NCBI RefSeq assembly: GCF_003696215.1
Contig: NZ_RFFG01000014.1
Location: 62,001-126,000, forward strand
Length of the DNA stretch: 64,000 nt
Source: Actinomadura harenae
GTDB lineage: Bacteria; Actinomycetota; Actinomycetes; Streptosporangiales; Streptosporangiaceae
Direction of reading: 5' to 3'
Below the pieces are notes generated by a model. That model made no database searches. It was not told the DNA's origin and saw only the letters and a program-made list of their open reading frames with translations. Each line of letters starts with the position of its first letter. Positions within the stretch are counted from its first letter, which is position 1. Below are positions 21,073 to 32,797 of this stretch, one piece after another. A program made the position numbers and the translations under genes.

Positions 21073-22386
21073 GTGTTTCAGTCAATGCGCACCCCGGTAC
21101 CCCGTCGACGCGCGACCGCCTACGGTGCGTTCACTGCCACAGGCACGGCCCTGGCCTCTCGCGGGGTCGCCCTACGGCTGGTCGCCGTCTCCACCGGAAT
21201 CGCGGTCGGTCTGACCGTCGTCCCTACGACCGCCCAGGCCGCCATAGTGGCCGGTCGAGTCGTCCAGAAGCCGTCTCCTAGCGCCGATGATGTGGCCAAG
21301 AGCAAAGACAACGTGCGAAAGAAGGCCGAAGCGGTCGGACGCGCCAAGGCGCAGCTCGCCCAGGCGGACGGTGAGCAGGAGCGTCTCGCCGTCGCCGTCG
21401 AGGCCGCCGTAGAGCGGTACAACGGCGAGCAGGTGAAGCTGGAGCGATCCCAGCAGGCGTACCAGGCGGCGCAGCAGCGGGTGGCCGAGGCGCAGCAGCG
21501 CTATGCCGACACCCAGCGGCAGCTCGCGTCGTTCGCCGCTGACGCCTACCGGCAGAACACCGGCTACTCACCCTGGGCCGCGGTCATCGCGGGGGAGGGC
21601 GGCCCGCAGGGCTTCATGGACCGGGCGGGGATGGTCGAGGTCCTCGCGCGCAGGCGTACCGACATCATCAAGAAGGTCGAGGCGTCCCGCATCGTCGCGA
21701 ACGTGTTCCGGCGCCAGGCCGCGCAGGCCTATCGCGACCAGCAGACCGCCACACGTCAGGCCGCCGACGCCAAGAGCGGCGCACAGAAGCTCCTGGTGCA
21801 GCAGAAGGCCGTTGTGGTGCGCATCAACGGCCAGAAGAAGCAGCTGGAGCAGAGCCTCGGCACGGCTCGTGCACGCGCGGCCGACCTCGCGCGACAGCGT
21901 GCCGCCGCGCTTGAGGCGGCCGACGCGGCCAGAGCGCGGCGGAGCACCTCCGGGGCGGTCGGCCTGGCGACCGGATCCGGCATGGGGGGCGTCGCCGCGC
22001 GCGCGGCGCTCAAGTGGCTGGGGACGCCGTACTCATGGGGCGGGGGCACTTCGAGCGGCCCCAGCTACGGAATCGAGCAGGGGGCGGACATCCACGGGTT
22101 CGACTGCTCGGGCCTGGCCCTGTACGCCTGGAACAAGGCGGGCGTGCGGCTCGACCATTGGACCGGCACCCAGTGGACGTCCGGCCCGCACGTGCCGCTC
22201 GGGCAGCTCAGGTCGGGAGACCTGGTCTTCTTCGCCCGGAACAAGGCGGATCCGGACACGATCCACCATGTCGGGATCTACATCGGCAGGGGGCGCATGG
22301 TGGAGGCCCCCTACACCGGATCCAGCGTCCGGGTCTCCTCGATCTGGCGCGGAGACCTCATCGGCGCCACCCGACCCTCCGGATGA
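21073..22386 (+). CDS. Secreted NlpC/P60 peptidoglycan endopeptidase with coiled coil (437 aa)
   Basis: The signal region is long (residues 1-58, with hydrophobic LVAVSTGIAVGLTVVPTTAQA). Residues 70-300 form a coiled coil rich in Ala, Gln, Glu and Arg. Residues about 318-437 are the NlpC/P60 domain with catalytic Cys in HGFDCSGLALYAW, then LRSGDLVFF and the histidine in DTIHHVGIYIG. The enzyme cleaves stem peptides of peptidoglycan, like RipA; the coiled coil probably restrains it or binds partners. The GTG is well placed after AGGGGAGGA. It follows the sigma-like fusion gene on the same strand. Confidence 0.93.
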   Translation: MFQSMRTPVPRRRATAYGAFTATGTALASRGVALRLVAVSTGIAVGLTVVPTTAQAAIVAGRVVQKPSPSADDVAKSKDNVRKKAEAVGRAKAQLAQADGEQERLAVAVEAAVERYNGEQVKLERSQQAYQAAQQRVAEAQQRYADTQRQLASFAADAYRQNTGYSPWAAVIAGEGGPQGFMDRAGMVEVLARRRTDIIKKVEASRIVANVFRRQAAQAYRDQQTATRQAADAKSGAQKLLVQQKAVVVRINGQKKQLEQSLGTARARAADLARQRAAALEAADAARARRSTSGAVGLATGSGMGGVAARAALKWLGTPYSWGGGTSSGPSYGIEQGADIHGFDCSGLALYAWNKAGVRLDHWTGTQWTSGPHVPLGQLRSGDLVFFARNKADPDTIHHVGIYIGRGRMVEAPYTGSSVRVSSIWRGDLIGATRPSG

Positions 22387-22432
22387 CGCCGTGACCACGC
22401 GGGACGGGGACGGCGTCATCCGTCCCCGGAGG

Positions 22433-22924
22433 TCAGTGGCCGCCCAGGTCGGCGAAACGCTTGCGGGAGCGCTCGACCTCGACCTCGGCCTCGACACGGC
22501 CGACCCAGTTCGCGCCCTCGACGGACTTGCCGGGCTCGAGGTCCTTGTAGACCTCGAAGAAGTGCTGGATCTCCAGGCGGTCGAACTCCGGCACGTGGTG
22601 GATGTCGCGCAGGTGCTCCATGCGCGGGTCGGTCGACGGGACGCAGAGGACCTTGTCGTCGCCGCCGGCCTCGTCCGTCATCCGGAACATGCCGACCGCG
22701 CGGCACTTGATCAGGCAGCCGGGGAAGGTCGGCTCCTGGAGGATGACCAGGGCGTCCAGCGGGTCGCCGTCCTCGCCGAGGGTGTCCTCGATGAACCCGT
22801 AGTCGGCCGGGTACTGCGTCGAGGTGAAAAGCATGCGGTCGAGCCGGATGCGACCGGACTCGTGGTCCACCTCGTACTTGTTCCGGCTGCCCCGCGGAAT
22901 CTCGATGGTGACGTCGAATTCCAA
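22433..22924 (-). CDS. ppa: Inorganic pyrophosphatase (163 aa)
   Basis: Soluble family I pyrophosphatase that hydrolyses PPi to phosphate and drives biosynthesis forward. It shows the full family pattern: [37 protein letters not shown] (the three catalytic aspartates), [20 protein letters not shown] and [13 protein letters not shown]. The start is a TTG at 22922-22924 with GGAGG six bases upstream; the encoded N-terminus (MEFDVTIE) matches the MxFDVTIE start of the mycobacterial enzyme, so the 392-residue open frame reaching to 23611 is not real. It is divergent from the PBP4 gene across a large palindrome. Confidence 0.96.
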   Translation of the reverse strand: MEFDVTIEIPRGSRNKYEVDHESGRIRLDRMLFTSTQYPADYGFIEDTLGEDGDPLDALVILQEPTFPGCLIKCRAVGMFRMTDEAGGDDKVLCVPSTDPRMEHLRDIHHVPEFDRLEIQHFFEVYKDLEPGKSVEGANWVGRVEAEVEVERSRKRFADLGGH

Positions 22925-23052
22925 GATGTCCTCCGCTTCCCGCGTGGTCGCGGTCTTAGTCTGTACGTGCTGTGGCGGCGACGGCCGTACGGCCGGGTCG
23001 CCCCTGGTTCGCGCGCCCGATCCCTGGCGGGAGGGCGGCGAGGACCGCTGCC

Positions 23053-23104
23053 CCTTATATCGTGGCGCGCGTCCTCGCGCGCGGGCGAGGACGCAACTAT
23101 AAGG
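23053..23104. promoter_or_regulatory. Nested palindrome in the ppa-dacB divergent promoter region
   Basis: Outer arms CCTTATA (23053-23059) and TATAAGG (23098-23104) enclose inner arms CGTCCTCGC (23070-23078) and GCGAGGACG (23085-23093). The outer arms look like two -10 boxes facing opposite ways (TATAAG on each strand), so the structure probably combines two divergent promoters with a central operator or cruciform. Confidence 0.6.
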
Positions 23105-23150
23105 ATGTCGCACGTTGGTGAGTGCTGAGTTGGGGAGGGGCGTCCCGGTC

Positions 23151-24536
23151 GTGGCACGTGCTCGGACGCTCGCCTTGGGCACACTGGCCCTACTCAATGT
23201 TTTCGCGGTGATCGCGGCGTTCGCAGTGGTGAAACTCACACCTGCCAGGCATCTTTCGCCACAGCCGCCGTCGGTCGCGGCCCATGATCCGGTGGCCACC
23301 GCGGCCGGCCTGAGGGCGGTCGACCCCCTGGCCGCGCGCGCTCCGAACCCGTCCACGTTGGCGGCGCGGCTGTCGGCGGTGCTGAACCAGCCCGGTCCGA
23401 GGATCAACGCCGTCGTGATCGACGCGGCGACGCGGCAGCCGTTGTTCGCGCAACGGGCCGACCATGCCGCCACGCCCGCGTCCACCACGAAGCTGGCCAC
23501 ATCCGTGGCGGCGCTCGCCGCTGTGGGGCCGCAGCACCGGATCACCACCCGGACGGTCCGCGGCGCGGGCAGCAGCGTGGTGCTCGTCGGAGGCGGCGAC
23601 ACGACGCTCACCGCGCAGCCGCAGAAGCCTGGGACGGGCCGTCCGGCCTATGCGTCCCTGGTGGATCTGGCCAGGCAGACCGCTGGTGCGCTCACGCGCG
23701 CGGGGGTGCGGCGGGTCCGGGTCGACTACGACGCGTCCGCATATCAGGGCTCGCGTATCGCCCCTGGCTGGAAGCCCAACTACATCCCGGACGGTGAGGT
23801 CGCCCCCTTGACGGCCCTGACCGTCGACGAGGGGCGTGTCAACGGGCCCGGCGCACACGCGCAGCCGCGCGTCCCGGATCCGCCCGTTGCGGCCGCTCAG
23901 GCGTTCGCGAAGCTGCTGAAGCGTTTCGGGGTCTCGGCCAAGGCGGGACGACGCGCCACGGCCGCCGCGAGCGCGCAGCAGCTCGGCGCGGTGCAGTCCC
24001 CTCCGATCTCGGCTCTCATCGAGCACGCGATGACCGAGAGCGACAACGACGTCGCGGAGGCCATGGCGCGACAGGTCGCCATCAAGAAGGGGCTGCCGGC
24101 GTCGTTCGAAGGCGGCTCGCGCGCCGTCCGCGAGACCCTTGCCGGTCTTGGCATCACTGAAGGCGTGGAGGTCTCGGACGGCAGCGGCCTGTCCACCCGG
24201 AACCGGATCACGCCTCTCGCGCTCGCGCGTATCGCGGCGCTCGCCGCGTCCCCGCAGCGCCCCGACCTGCGCTCGGCCATCACGGGGATGCCGGTCGCCG
24301 GATTCACCGGGACGCTCGCGCCGCCGCGTTACACGACCGCGGCCAGCGTGGGCGGGGCGGGCGTGGTCAGGGCCAAGACCGGCACCCTGTCGGGCGTCAA
24401 CACGCTCGCGGGGCTCGCCATCGACGCCGACGGGCGCCTGCTCGCCTTCGCCTTCATGGCCGGTGACGGCAAGACCTCCGTGGACCCGGGCAAACTCGAC
24501 CAGCTCGCCGCCATCCTCGCCGGCTGCGGCTGCTGA
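23151..24536 (+). CDS. dacB: D-alanyl-D-alanine carboxypeptidase/endopeptidase, PBP4 type (461 aa)
   Basis: Class C low-molecular-weight penicillin-binding protein that trims D-Ala or cleaves cross-links in peptidoglycan. The three active-site motifs are present: S111-T-T-K114, S297-D-N299 and K409-T-G411. A membrane anchor or signal helix lies at residues 6-28. I chose the GTG at 23151, which has GGGAGGGG eight bases upstream; TTG 23115 or GTG 23118 would add about 12 residues. It is divergent from ppa. The order dacB, DUF2342 protease, tilS, hpt, ftsH is conserved in actinobacteria as far as I recall. Confidence 0.94.
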   Translation: MARARTLALGTLALLNVFAVIAAFAVVKLTPARHLSPQPPSVAAHDPVATAAGLRAVDPLAARAPNPSTLAARLSAVLNQPGPRINAVVIDAATRQPLFAQRADHAATPASTTKLATSVAALAAVGPQHRITTRTVRGAGSSVVLVGGGDTTLTAQPQKPGTGRPAYASLVDLARQTAGALTRAGVRRVRVDYDASAYQGSRIAPGWKPNYIPDGEVAPLTALTVDEGRVNGPGAHAQPRVPDPPVAAAQAFAKLLKRFGVSAKAGRRATAAASAQQLGAVQSPPISALIEHAMTESDNDVAEAMARQVAIKKGLPASFEGGSRAVRETLAGLGITEGVEVSDGSGLSTRNRITPLALARIAALAASPQRPDLRSAITGMPVAGFTGTLAPPRYTTAASVGGAGVVRAKTGTLSGVNTLAGLAIDADGRLLAFAFMAGDGKTSVDPGKLDQLAAILAGCGC

Positions 24537-24791
24537 CCCTCACCCACTCGCGCGCACGACCGATCACCCGCGCGCCCGCATGAGCGATCTCCGCTGGCTC
24601 CGGTGGGGCGGCTGGGGCTGCGTGAGTGCTTTGTGCGGGGGCGCTTCTGGGGGTGGGATCGGGGCCATGCCCGCGCGGGGCGCGTGCGCTTATGCGTTTG
24701 CGGGGTGGGGGAGATAAACCGGAACGGCTGTTCGTTGAACGGGACGTGCAGGGCGCTCCGGCGCCGGATCGCGAACGTACGGTGGGTGGAC

Positions 24792-25919
24792 ATGAGCGCC
24801 TCAATGATTGACTGGAACGTCGCGGTGCAGACAGGGACCCGGCTCGTCCGGCCCGGCCCCCAGGTGGAGCCCGCCGAGGCCCGTGAGGTGGTGGCCCAGC
24901 TGCGCGAGCTGTCCCGTATCGCGCACGGGCACGTGCGGGACTTCACCGGGCTTCCGATCGAGGCCGATCCCGCGCCCGCGACGGTCGTCGACCGGCCGGG
25001 CTGGATCAGGGCGAACGTGGACGGCTTCCGGGTCGTCCTGGAGCCGCTGATGGAGCGCATGGCCGAACAGCGCAGCCCCGGTCTGCTGAGCGGCGGGCCA
25101 GGCGGGACGATGGTGCAGGCCGTCGGCTCGCGCGTCACGGGCATGCAGGTCGGCGCGATCCTCGCGTACATGGCGGGACGGGTGCTCGGGCAGTACGAAC
25201 TGTTCCTGCCGCCGGATCCGTCCGGGGAGGCGCCTGCCGGACGACTCACCCTGGTCGCGCCCAACATCGTCTATGTCGAGCAGGAGCTCGGGGTGGACAA
25301 GCGTGATTTCCGCCTTTGGGTGTGCCTCCATGAGGAGACGCACCGCGCCCAGTTCACCGGCGTCCCCTGGCTGCGCGCGTACGTGCAGGACCAGATGACC
25401 GAGTTCCTGCTGGCGTCCGACCTCGATCCCGGCGCGATGCTCGACCGCCTGCGCGACGCGGCCGAGGCGGTGGCGGACGCGGTGCGCGGAGGCGAGGGCA
25501 ACCTCATCGACGCGATCCAGACGCCCGGTCAGCGGGAGATCCTCGACCGGCTCACGGCCGTGATGACGCTGGTCGAGGGGCATGGCGACTACGTGATGGA
25601 CGCGGTCGGGCCCGAGGTCGTGCCGTCCGTCCGGCAGATCCGCGAGCGGTTCCAGGGACGGCGTGAGGGCGGTTCGCGGCTGGACCGGACGATCCGGCGG
25701 CTGCTCGGCATCGACCTGAAGATGAAGCAGTACGCGGAGGGCTCCCGGTTCGTCCGGCGGGTCGTGACCGAGGTCGGTATGGACCAGTTCAACCGGGTCT
25801 GGGAGTCGCCCGAGACGCTCCCGACGCACGCCGAGATCAAGGAACCCGCGCTGTGGATGCGGCGCGTCCTCGACCCGGCCGCGCTGGACGCTCCGCCGCC
25901 CGAGGCGAACGAGGCCTGA
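24792..25919 (+). CDS. Zinc-dependent metalloprotease, DUF2342 family (375 aa)
   Basis: The motif H180-E-E-T-H184 in VCLHEETHRAQFTGVPWL is a zincin HExxH site, with a later VEGHGDYVMDAVG segment that may give further ligands. This family is sometimes annotated as coenzyme F420 biosynthesis-associated; its substrate is unknown. The ATG at 24792 is preceded by GGTGG. No signal peptide is evident. The family is largely actinobacterial and typically sits between the PBP4 gene and tilS, as it does here. Confidence 0.88.
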   Translation: MSASMIDWNVAVQTGTRLVRPGPQVEPAEAREVVAQLRELSRIAHGHVRDFTGLPIEADPAPATVVDRPGWIRANVDGFRVVLEPLMERMAEQRSPGLLSGGPGGTMVQAVGSRVTGMQVGAILAYMAGRVLGQYELFLPPDPSGEAPAGRLTLVAPNIVYVEQELGVDKRDFRLWVCLHEETHRAQFTGVPWLRAYVQDQMTEFLLASDLDPGAMLDRLRDAAEAVADAVRGGEGNLIDAIQTPGQREILDRLTAVMTLVEGHGDYVMDAVGPEVVPSVRQIRERFQGRREGGSRLDRTIRRLLGIDLKMKQYAEGSRFVRRVVTEVGMDQFNRVWESPETLPTHAEIKEPALWMRRVLDPAALDAPPPEANEA

Positions 25920-25985
25920 CCCCCGGTCGCGCGAGGCTCCGGGCGGGCGAGCGGAAACGTCGGAGGCGCGTGGTACTGGTTGCGC

Positions 25986-26993
25986 ATGGGGCCTGATCCT
26001 GCGGTGGCGGCGGTGCGGCTGGCGGTGCGGCGCGCGCTGGCCGGCCTGCCGCCGGGTGCGATGACGCTGGTCGCGTGCAGCGGCGGCGCCGATTCGCTGG
26101 CGCTCGCGGCGGCGCTCGCGTTCGAGGCGCCGCGGTCGAGGCGTCCGGCGGGCGGCGTGACGGTCGACCATGGCTTGCAGGACGGGTCGGCCGAGCGCGC
26201 CGAGCGGATGGTCCGGACCATGGCGTCGCTCGGGCTCGACCCCGCGGGCTCGGTCGCGGTCACGGTCGGAACCGAGGGCGGGCCTGAGAACGCCGCACGT
26301 GTCGCCCGGTACGAGGCGCTCGATCAGGCGGCGCGGCGGCTGCGCGCGGGGGCCGTGTTCCTCGGGCACACGCGTGACGATCAGGCCGAGACGGTTCTGC
26401 TCGGGCTCGCGCGCGGATCCGGGGCGCGTTCCCTGGCCGGGATGCCGTCCTCGTTCGTCCGCTCTCGGGATCATTACGAACAGTGTGAGGTTCGTTACGA
26501 GCGGCCACTGCTCGAACTGGACCGTGCCACCACTCGCCGCGCGTGCGAGGCTCTCGGGCTGGAACCCTGGGACGACCCTCACAACGATGACCCGTCCTAC
26601 ACGCGTGTTCGCGTCCGGCAGGAGGCACTGCCCGCGCTGGAACGCACCCTCGGCCCCGGCGTCGCCGAGGCCCTCGCGCGGACGGCCCGTCTTCTCCGCG
26701 ACGACGCCGACGCCCTGGACGATCTTGCCGTCGAGGCTCTCGGGCGCGCGCGTGGGCCCGAGGAGGACGGCCTCTCCGTGGACGTTCTCGGAGGGCTGAA
26801 CCGGGCGGTGCGCACGCGTGTCCTGCGGACCGCGGCGATCGAGGCGGGCAGTCCAGCGGGTACGCTCGCGGCCGTCCACGTTGATGACGTGGACCGGCTG
26901 GTCACGGGCTGGCGCGGGCAGCGGCACGTCGATCTCCCCGGGGGGATCCGCGCGTTCCGGCGGTATGGCAGGCTGCTGTTCGGCCGGGAGTGA
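25986..26993 (+). CDS. tilS: tRNA(Ile)-lysidine synthetase (335 aa)
   Basis: TilS joins lysine to C34 of the CAU-anticodon tRNA-Ile so that it reads AUA. The PP-loop ATP-binding motif SGGADS is at residues 32-37. Other family segments are [35 protein letters not shown] and RPLLELDR, with a C-terminal lysidine synthase substrate-binding region ([18 protein letters not shown]). The ATG at 25986 is preferred over a TTG two codons upstream. The following hpt gene is very close, with an open frame that already overlaps the tilS stop. Confidence 0.95.
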   Translation: MGPDPAVAAVRLAVRRALAGLPPGAMTLVACSGGADSLALAAALAFEAPRSRRPAGGVTVDHGLQDGSAERAERMVRTMASLGLDPAGSVAVTVGTEGGPENAARVARYEALDQAARRLRAGAVFLGHTRDDQAETVLLGLARGSGARSLAGMPSSFVRSRDHYEQCEVRYERPLLELDRATTRRACEALGLEPWDDPHNDDPSYTRVRVRQEALPALERTLGPGVAEALARTARLLRDDADALDDLAVEALGRARGPEEDGLSVDVLGGLNRAVRTRVLRTAAIEAGSPAGTLAAVHVDDVDRLVTGWRGQRHVDLPGGIRAFRRYGRLLFGRE

Positions 26994-27061
26994 CGCCGCG
27001 CAGTCGCGTGCCCGCACGTACCATGCGCACGCAGGGTGACCGTCTCGATGAGGGTGGGGTA

Positions 27062-27625
27062 GTGGACGAGAAGGACCTGGGCGCCGACCTTTCCAAGGTG
27101 CTGATTCCGGAGGACGTCCTCCAGGCCAAGGTCAGGGAGCTGGCCGCGCAGATCGACGCCGACTACGCGGGCAAGGACCTGCTGCTCGTCGGCGTGCTCA
27201 AGGGCGCCGTGATGATCATGGCCGACCTCGCCCGGACGCTGCACTCGCACGCGTCGATGGACTGGATGGCGGTCTCGTCCTACGGGTCGGGCACCAAGTC
27301 GTCCGGCGTGGTGCGGATCCTCAAGGACCTCGACACCGACATCCTCGACAAGCACGTGCTGATCGTCGAGGACATCATCGACTCCGGGCTCACGCTGTCC
27401 TGGCTGATCAGCAACCTGCGCTCGCGCGGGCCCGCGTCGCTGGAGATCTGCGCGCTGCTGCGCAAGCCGGAGGCCGTGCGCACCGAGATCGACTGCCGCT
27501 ACCTCGGCTTCGACATCCCGAACGAATTCGTCGTCGGGTATGGGCTGGACTACGCGGAGAAGTACCGGAATCTGCCGTTCGTCGGCACGCTGGCCCCGCA
27601 TGTCTACGGAGGCACGGGGGGCTGA
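27062..27625 (+). CDS. hpt: Hypoxanthine phosphoribosyltransferase (187 aa)
   Basis: Purine salvage enzyme converting hypoxanthine or guanine to IMP or GMP with PRPP. The PRPP-binding motif [17 protein letters not shown] is intact, along with [19 protein letters not shown] and the purine-contact region [24 protein letters not shown] chose the GTG at 27062 ([10 protein letters not shown]) with GAGGGTGG upstream; an upstream in-frame GTG at 26990 overlapping the tilS stop is possible and would add 24 residues. tilS-hpt-ftsH is a widely conserved bacterial order. Confidence 0.95.
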   Translation: MDEKDLGADLSKVLIPEDVLQAKVRELAAQIDADYAGKDLLLVGVLKGAVMIMADLARTLHSHASMDWMAVSSYGSGTKSSGVVRILKDLDTDILDKHVLIVEDIIDSGLTLSWLISNLRSRGPASLEICALLRKPEAVRTEIDCRYLGFDIPNEFVVGYGLDYAEKYRNLPFVGTLAPHVYGGTGG

Positions 27626-27921
27626 CCCGCCGGACGGGCGGTCTGGAACAACGGGGCCGCGCGGGACGTTGTGGACTTTGTTGACGGGTATATCGAACGG
27701 ATCAGGGGATCGGCGCTGGCTGCGTCCCCTGTGTTCCGCGGTGTACCGTCAGTGTCCCGAGCCTTCGGGCATGGGAATGTGAGGGTGACCGCACCGGCGG
27801 GATTCGCCAACGGCGACGCTCGCCCGGCTCGGAGCCGGTTCGCGAGGGCGCCCGTCCCCGCGGGAACGGGTGAGGATCGCAACTGTCAGGAGGGACGGGG
27901 CCCGGAGGGGTTACCGGATAA
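27626..27921. other. Intergenic region upstream of ftsH
   Basis: Contains a short CCGCC/GGCGG hairpin just after hpt (27628-27642) and a likely promoter for ftsH; TTGTTGACGGGTATATC near 27677 is the best -35-like box. No gene is supported. Confidence 0.4.
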
Positions 27922-29943
<2,022 letters not shown>

Positions 29944-29948
29944 TCGTC

Positions 29949-30608
29949 TTGTCCGAAGAGCAGTTCCCGGCCGGGTTCTCCGCCGACGGCGACGCCGAGT
30001 CGCCGTTGGAGGAGGGCCTGGCCGACCGCGCCACCGGCTTCGACAACGCCCGCATCGAGCGGGCCGTCCGCGAGATCCTGTTCGCGATCGGGGAGGACCC
30101 CGACCGTGACGGCCTCCGCGACACCCCGGGCCGCGTCGCGCGCGCGTACGCCGAGCAGTTCGCGGGTCTCCGGCAGCGTCCGGAGGACGCGCTGAACAAG
30201 ATCTTCGAGGCCGACCACGACGAGATGGTCCTGGTCAAGGACATCGAGGTCTACTCCACGTGCGAGCACCACCTGGTGCCGTTCCACGGCGTCGCGCACG
30301 TGGGGTACACCCCGAACAAGTCCGGCCAGATCACCGGGCTGTCGAAGCTCGCGCGGCTGGTGGACGTGTACGCCCGGCGCCCGCAGGTGCAGGAGCGGCT
30401 GACCAGCCAGGTCGCGGACGCGATCATGAAGATCCTGGAGCCGCGCGGCGTGATCGTGGTGATCGAGGCCGAGCATCTCTGCATGACCATGCGCGGGGTC
30501 CGCAAGCCCGGCGCGAAGACGGTCACCTCGGCCGTCCGCGGCGACTTCCGCGAGTACGCGCAGACCCGAGCCGAGGCGATGAGCCTCATCCTCGGCCGTC
30601 CCGCCTGA
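29949..30608 (+). CDS. folE: GTP cyclohydrolase I (219 aa)
   Basis: First committed enzyme of folate synthesis, converting GTP to dihydroneopterin triphosphate. The zinc-binding motif [13 protein letters not shown] and the family segments [36 protein letters not shown] and [11 protein letters not shown] are intact. The start is a TTG at 29949, five bases after the ftsH stop. A strong terminator follows before folP, so folE belongs to the ftsH transcript while the other folate genes form a separate unit. Confidence 0.96.
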   Translation: MSEEQFPAGFSADGDAESPLEEGLADRATGFDNARIERAVREILFAIGEDPDRDGLRDTPGRVARAYAEQFAGLRQRPEDALNKIFEADHDEMVLVKDIEVYSTCEHHLVPFHGVAHVGYTPNKSGQITGLSKLARLVDVYARRPQVQERLTSQVADAIMKILEPRGVIVVIEAEHLCMTMRGVRKPGAKTVTSAVRGDFREYAQTRAEAMSLILGRPA

Positions 30609-30723
30609 TAGACCGTCGCCCGGCCCTCTCGGGGGCCTGGGCGCCCGCCCGGCCGGCATGATCGACGATCATGTCGGCCGAGCTGTTTTCGGTGGCGGGA
30701 AGCGGGGGGAACGTCCTGCTCCG

Positions 30724-30758
30724 AGCGCCCGGTTTCCCTTGGGAGACCGGGCGCTTTT
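30724..30758 (+). terminator. Rho-independent terminator after folE
   Basis: Ten-base stem AGCGCCCGGT / ACCGGGCGCT, with an inner TCCC-TT-GGGA hairpin in the loop, followed by TTTT. It ends the ftsH-folE transcript. Confidence 0.85.
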
Positions 30759-30822
30759 CGGGTTATCCACAGGTTGGGGCGGGAGTCGGGGAGTGTCCGG
30801 AAGAGGGCATAGGGTTGGGGAC

Positions 30823-32004
30823 ATGACCAGTGCCGTCGTTCCGGGGCTGCCCGAGCCAGGGCGATGCCTCGTCATGGGCGTGGTGAACGTGACCCCCGAC
30901 TCGTTCTCGGACGGGGGCGACTGGTTCGACGCCGACAAGGCGATCCGGCATGGGCTGGACCTGGTCGCCGAGGGCGCCGACGTGGTCGACGTGGGCGGCG
31001 AGTCCACACGGCCGGGCGCGCAGCGCGTCTCCGGCGAGGAGGAGCTGCGGCGGGTCGTCCCGGTGATCAGGGCGCTGTCGGAGGCGGGGGTCCCGGTCAG
31101 CGTCGACACCATGCGCGCCGAGGTCGCGGAGGCCGCGGTCGGGGCCGGGGCGCTGCTGGTCAACGACGTCAGCGGCGGGCTCGCCGACCCGGCGATGCCC
31201 CGGCTGGTCGCGCAGGCCGGGGTGCCGTACGTGGTCATGCACTGGCGCGGGCACAGCGCCGGGATGAACGATCAGGCCGTCTACGGCGACGTGGTGGCCG
31301 AGGTCCGCGAGGAGCTGCTGCGCCGGGTGGACGCGGTGCTCGCCGAGGGCGTCGACCCGTCCTTGATCGTCCTTGACCCGGGGTTGGGGTTCGCCAAGAA
31401 CGCCGAGCACGACTGGGCTCTCCTCGCGCACATGGACGCGCTGGTCGGCACCGGCTACCCGGTGCTGTTCGGGGCGTCCCGCAAACGTTTCGTGGGCCGC
31501 GCCCTCGCCGCGCCGGACGGTACGCCCCGTCCGGTCCGCGAGCGCGACGACGCCACGGTCGCGATCACCGCGCTCGCCGCCGCCGCGGGCGCCTGGTGCA
31601 TCCGCGTCCACCGCGTCCGCGCCAACGCCGACGCGGTCCGCATGGCCGACGTGATCACCGCCCACGCGGCCCCGGCCACCACTCACGCGGCCCCGGCCGC
31701 CAACGGCTTCGCGGCCACGACCCGTCCGAGCACCACACCCACGGCCGCCTCGGGCGATCCCTCCGCGGCCGCCTCGGGTGGTGCTCACGTGGGTTCTCCG
31801 GATGGGGGGCATGCGGGCTCTTCGGGGGCTGGAGGGCCGGGGGGCTCTGGTGAAGCGGAAGAGGCCGGGGAAGGCGGGCCCGCCGGGGGTGGGCACAGGG
31901 TGCCCGACGGTGGGGCGGACGACGGTCATGAGGGCGGTGGGCGCAGCTTCTCCGTGGGCGGCGACGACGTGCCCGGACGAGCGGATGGCGTGGGGCGCGG
32001 GTGA
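30823..32004 (+). CDS. folP: Dihydropteroate synthase with a long low-complexity C-terminal tail (393 aa)
   Basis: Joins p-aminobenzoate to the pterin diphosphate and is the sulfonamide target. Residues 10-280 carry the family motifs: MGVVNVTPDSFSDGG, GADVVDVGGESTRPGA, LVNDVSGGLADP, VLDPGLGFAKNAEH and LFGASRKRF. The ATG at 30823 has an AGGGTTGGGG region upstream. The last 110 residues are a Gly/Ala/Ser/Thr-rich, probably disordered tail not found in typical DHPS of 270-290 residues. The tail reaches the stop that overlaps the next start as GTGA, so the long frame looks genuine. It heads a tight folate operon. Confidence 0.93.
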   Translation: MTSAVVPGLPEPGRCLVMGVVNVTPDSFSDGGDWFDADKAIRHGLDLVAEGADVVDVGGESTRPGAQRVSGEEELRRVVPVIRALSEAGVPVSVDTMRAEVAEAAVGAGALLVNDVSGGLADPAMPRLVAQAGVPYVVMHWRGHSAGMNDQAVYGDVVAEVREELLRRVDAVLAEGVDPSLIVLDPGLGFAKNAEHDWALLAHMDALVGTGYPVLFGASRKRFVGRALAAPDGTPRPVRERDDATVAITALAAAAGAWCIRVHRVRANADAVRMADVITAHAAPATTHAAPAANGFAATTRPSTTPTAASGDPSAAASGGAHVGSPDGGHAGSSGAGGPGGSGEAEEAGEGGPAGGGHRVPDGGADDGHEGGGRSFSVGGDDVPGRADGVGRG

Positions 32005-32435
32005 GCGAGGACGCACGGGCCGTCAAGGCGGTCGAAGAGGCGAACGCCGAGTTCTACACCGCGTTCGAGGTCGGCGACCTGGACCAGATGTCGCGGGTGT
32101 GGGCGGACGGCGAGCACGCCGGGTCGCTGGTGTGCGTGCATCCGGGCTGGCCGATGCTGCGCGGCCGGGACGAGGTGCTGCGCTCCTGGGCGCTGATCAT
32201 GGCGAACACGTCCTACATCCAGTTCGTCCTGACCGACGTGGAGATCGACGTTCACGGCGACCAAGCCGTGGTGACCTGCAAGGAGAACGTGCTGACCGCC
32301 GACGAGGACACCGAGACGGGGTTCCTCGCCGGGGGAAGCATCGTCGCCAGCAAGGTGTTCGTCCGTGACGGGGAACACTGGCGCCTGCTGCTCCACCACG
32401 GTTCACCCATTCTGAGCACCGCAGAGGAAGAATGA
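32001..32435 (+). CDS. NTF2-like (SnoaL-type) protein (144 aa)
   Basis: Small alpha+beta-barrel family: KAVEEANAEFYTAFEVGDLDQMSRVWADGEHAGSLVC is followed by GRDEVLRSWALIM and VFVRDGEHWRLLLHHGSPI. Members may be enzymes, binding proteins or subunits. The GTG overlaps the folP stop and the last bases overlap the folB start (ATGA at 32432-32435), so it is embedded in the folate operon. Its conserved location suggests a role linked to folate synthesis, but no reaction can be assigned. Confidence 0.85.
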   Translation: MSEDARAVKAVEEANAEFYTAFEVGDLDQMSRVWADGEHAGSLVCVHPGWPMLRGRDEVLRSWALIMANTSYIQFVLTDVEIDVHGDQAVVTCKENVLTADEDTETGFLAGGSIVASKVFVRDGEHWRLLLHHGSPILSTAEEE

Positions 32436-32797
32436 GCCTGGACCGGATCGAACTGCGCGGGCTGCGCGCCCGCGGACGGCACGGATGCCTGCCCGCCGAG
32501 CGTGAACTGGGGCAGGAGTTCGTGGTGGACGTGTCACTGGGGCTGGACACCCGCCCGGCCGCGGAGGGCGACGACCTCTCGGCTACCGTCGACTACGGAT
32601 CACTCGCGAGCAGGCTGGTGGCCGTGGTGGAGGGCGAGCCCGTCAACCTGATCGAAACGCTCGCCGACCGGCTCGCGAAGATCTGTCTGGAGGACCCGCA
32701 CGTCGCCGAGGCCGACGTCACCGTGCACAAGCCCGCCGCTCCGGTGCCGCACCCCTTCACGGACGTCGCCGTGAGGATCAGGAGGAGTCGCCCATGA
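32432..32797 (+). CDS. folB: Dihydroneopterin aldolase (121 aa)
   Basis: Cleaves dihydroneopterin to 6-hydroxymethyl-dihydropterin and glycolaldehyde. It has the typical MSLDRIELRGLRARGRHGCLPAER start, YGSLASRLVAVVEGEPVNLIETLADRLA and the catalytic lysine region VTVHKPAAPVP. It overlaps its neighbours by ATGA on both sides and is part of the folP-folB-folK operon. Confidence 0.95.
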   Translation: MSLDRIELRGLRARGRHGCLPAERELGQEFVVDVSLGLDTRPAAEGDDLSATVDYGSLASRLVAVVEGEPVNLIETLADRLAKICLEDPHVAEADVTVHKPAAPVPHPFTDVAVRIRRSRP

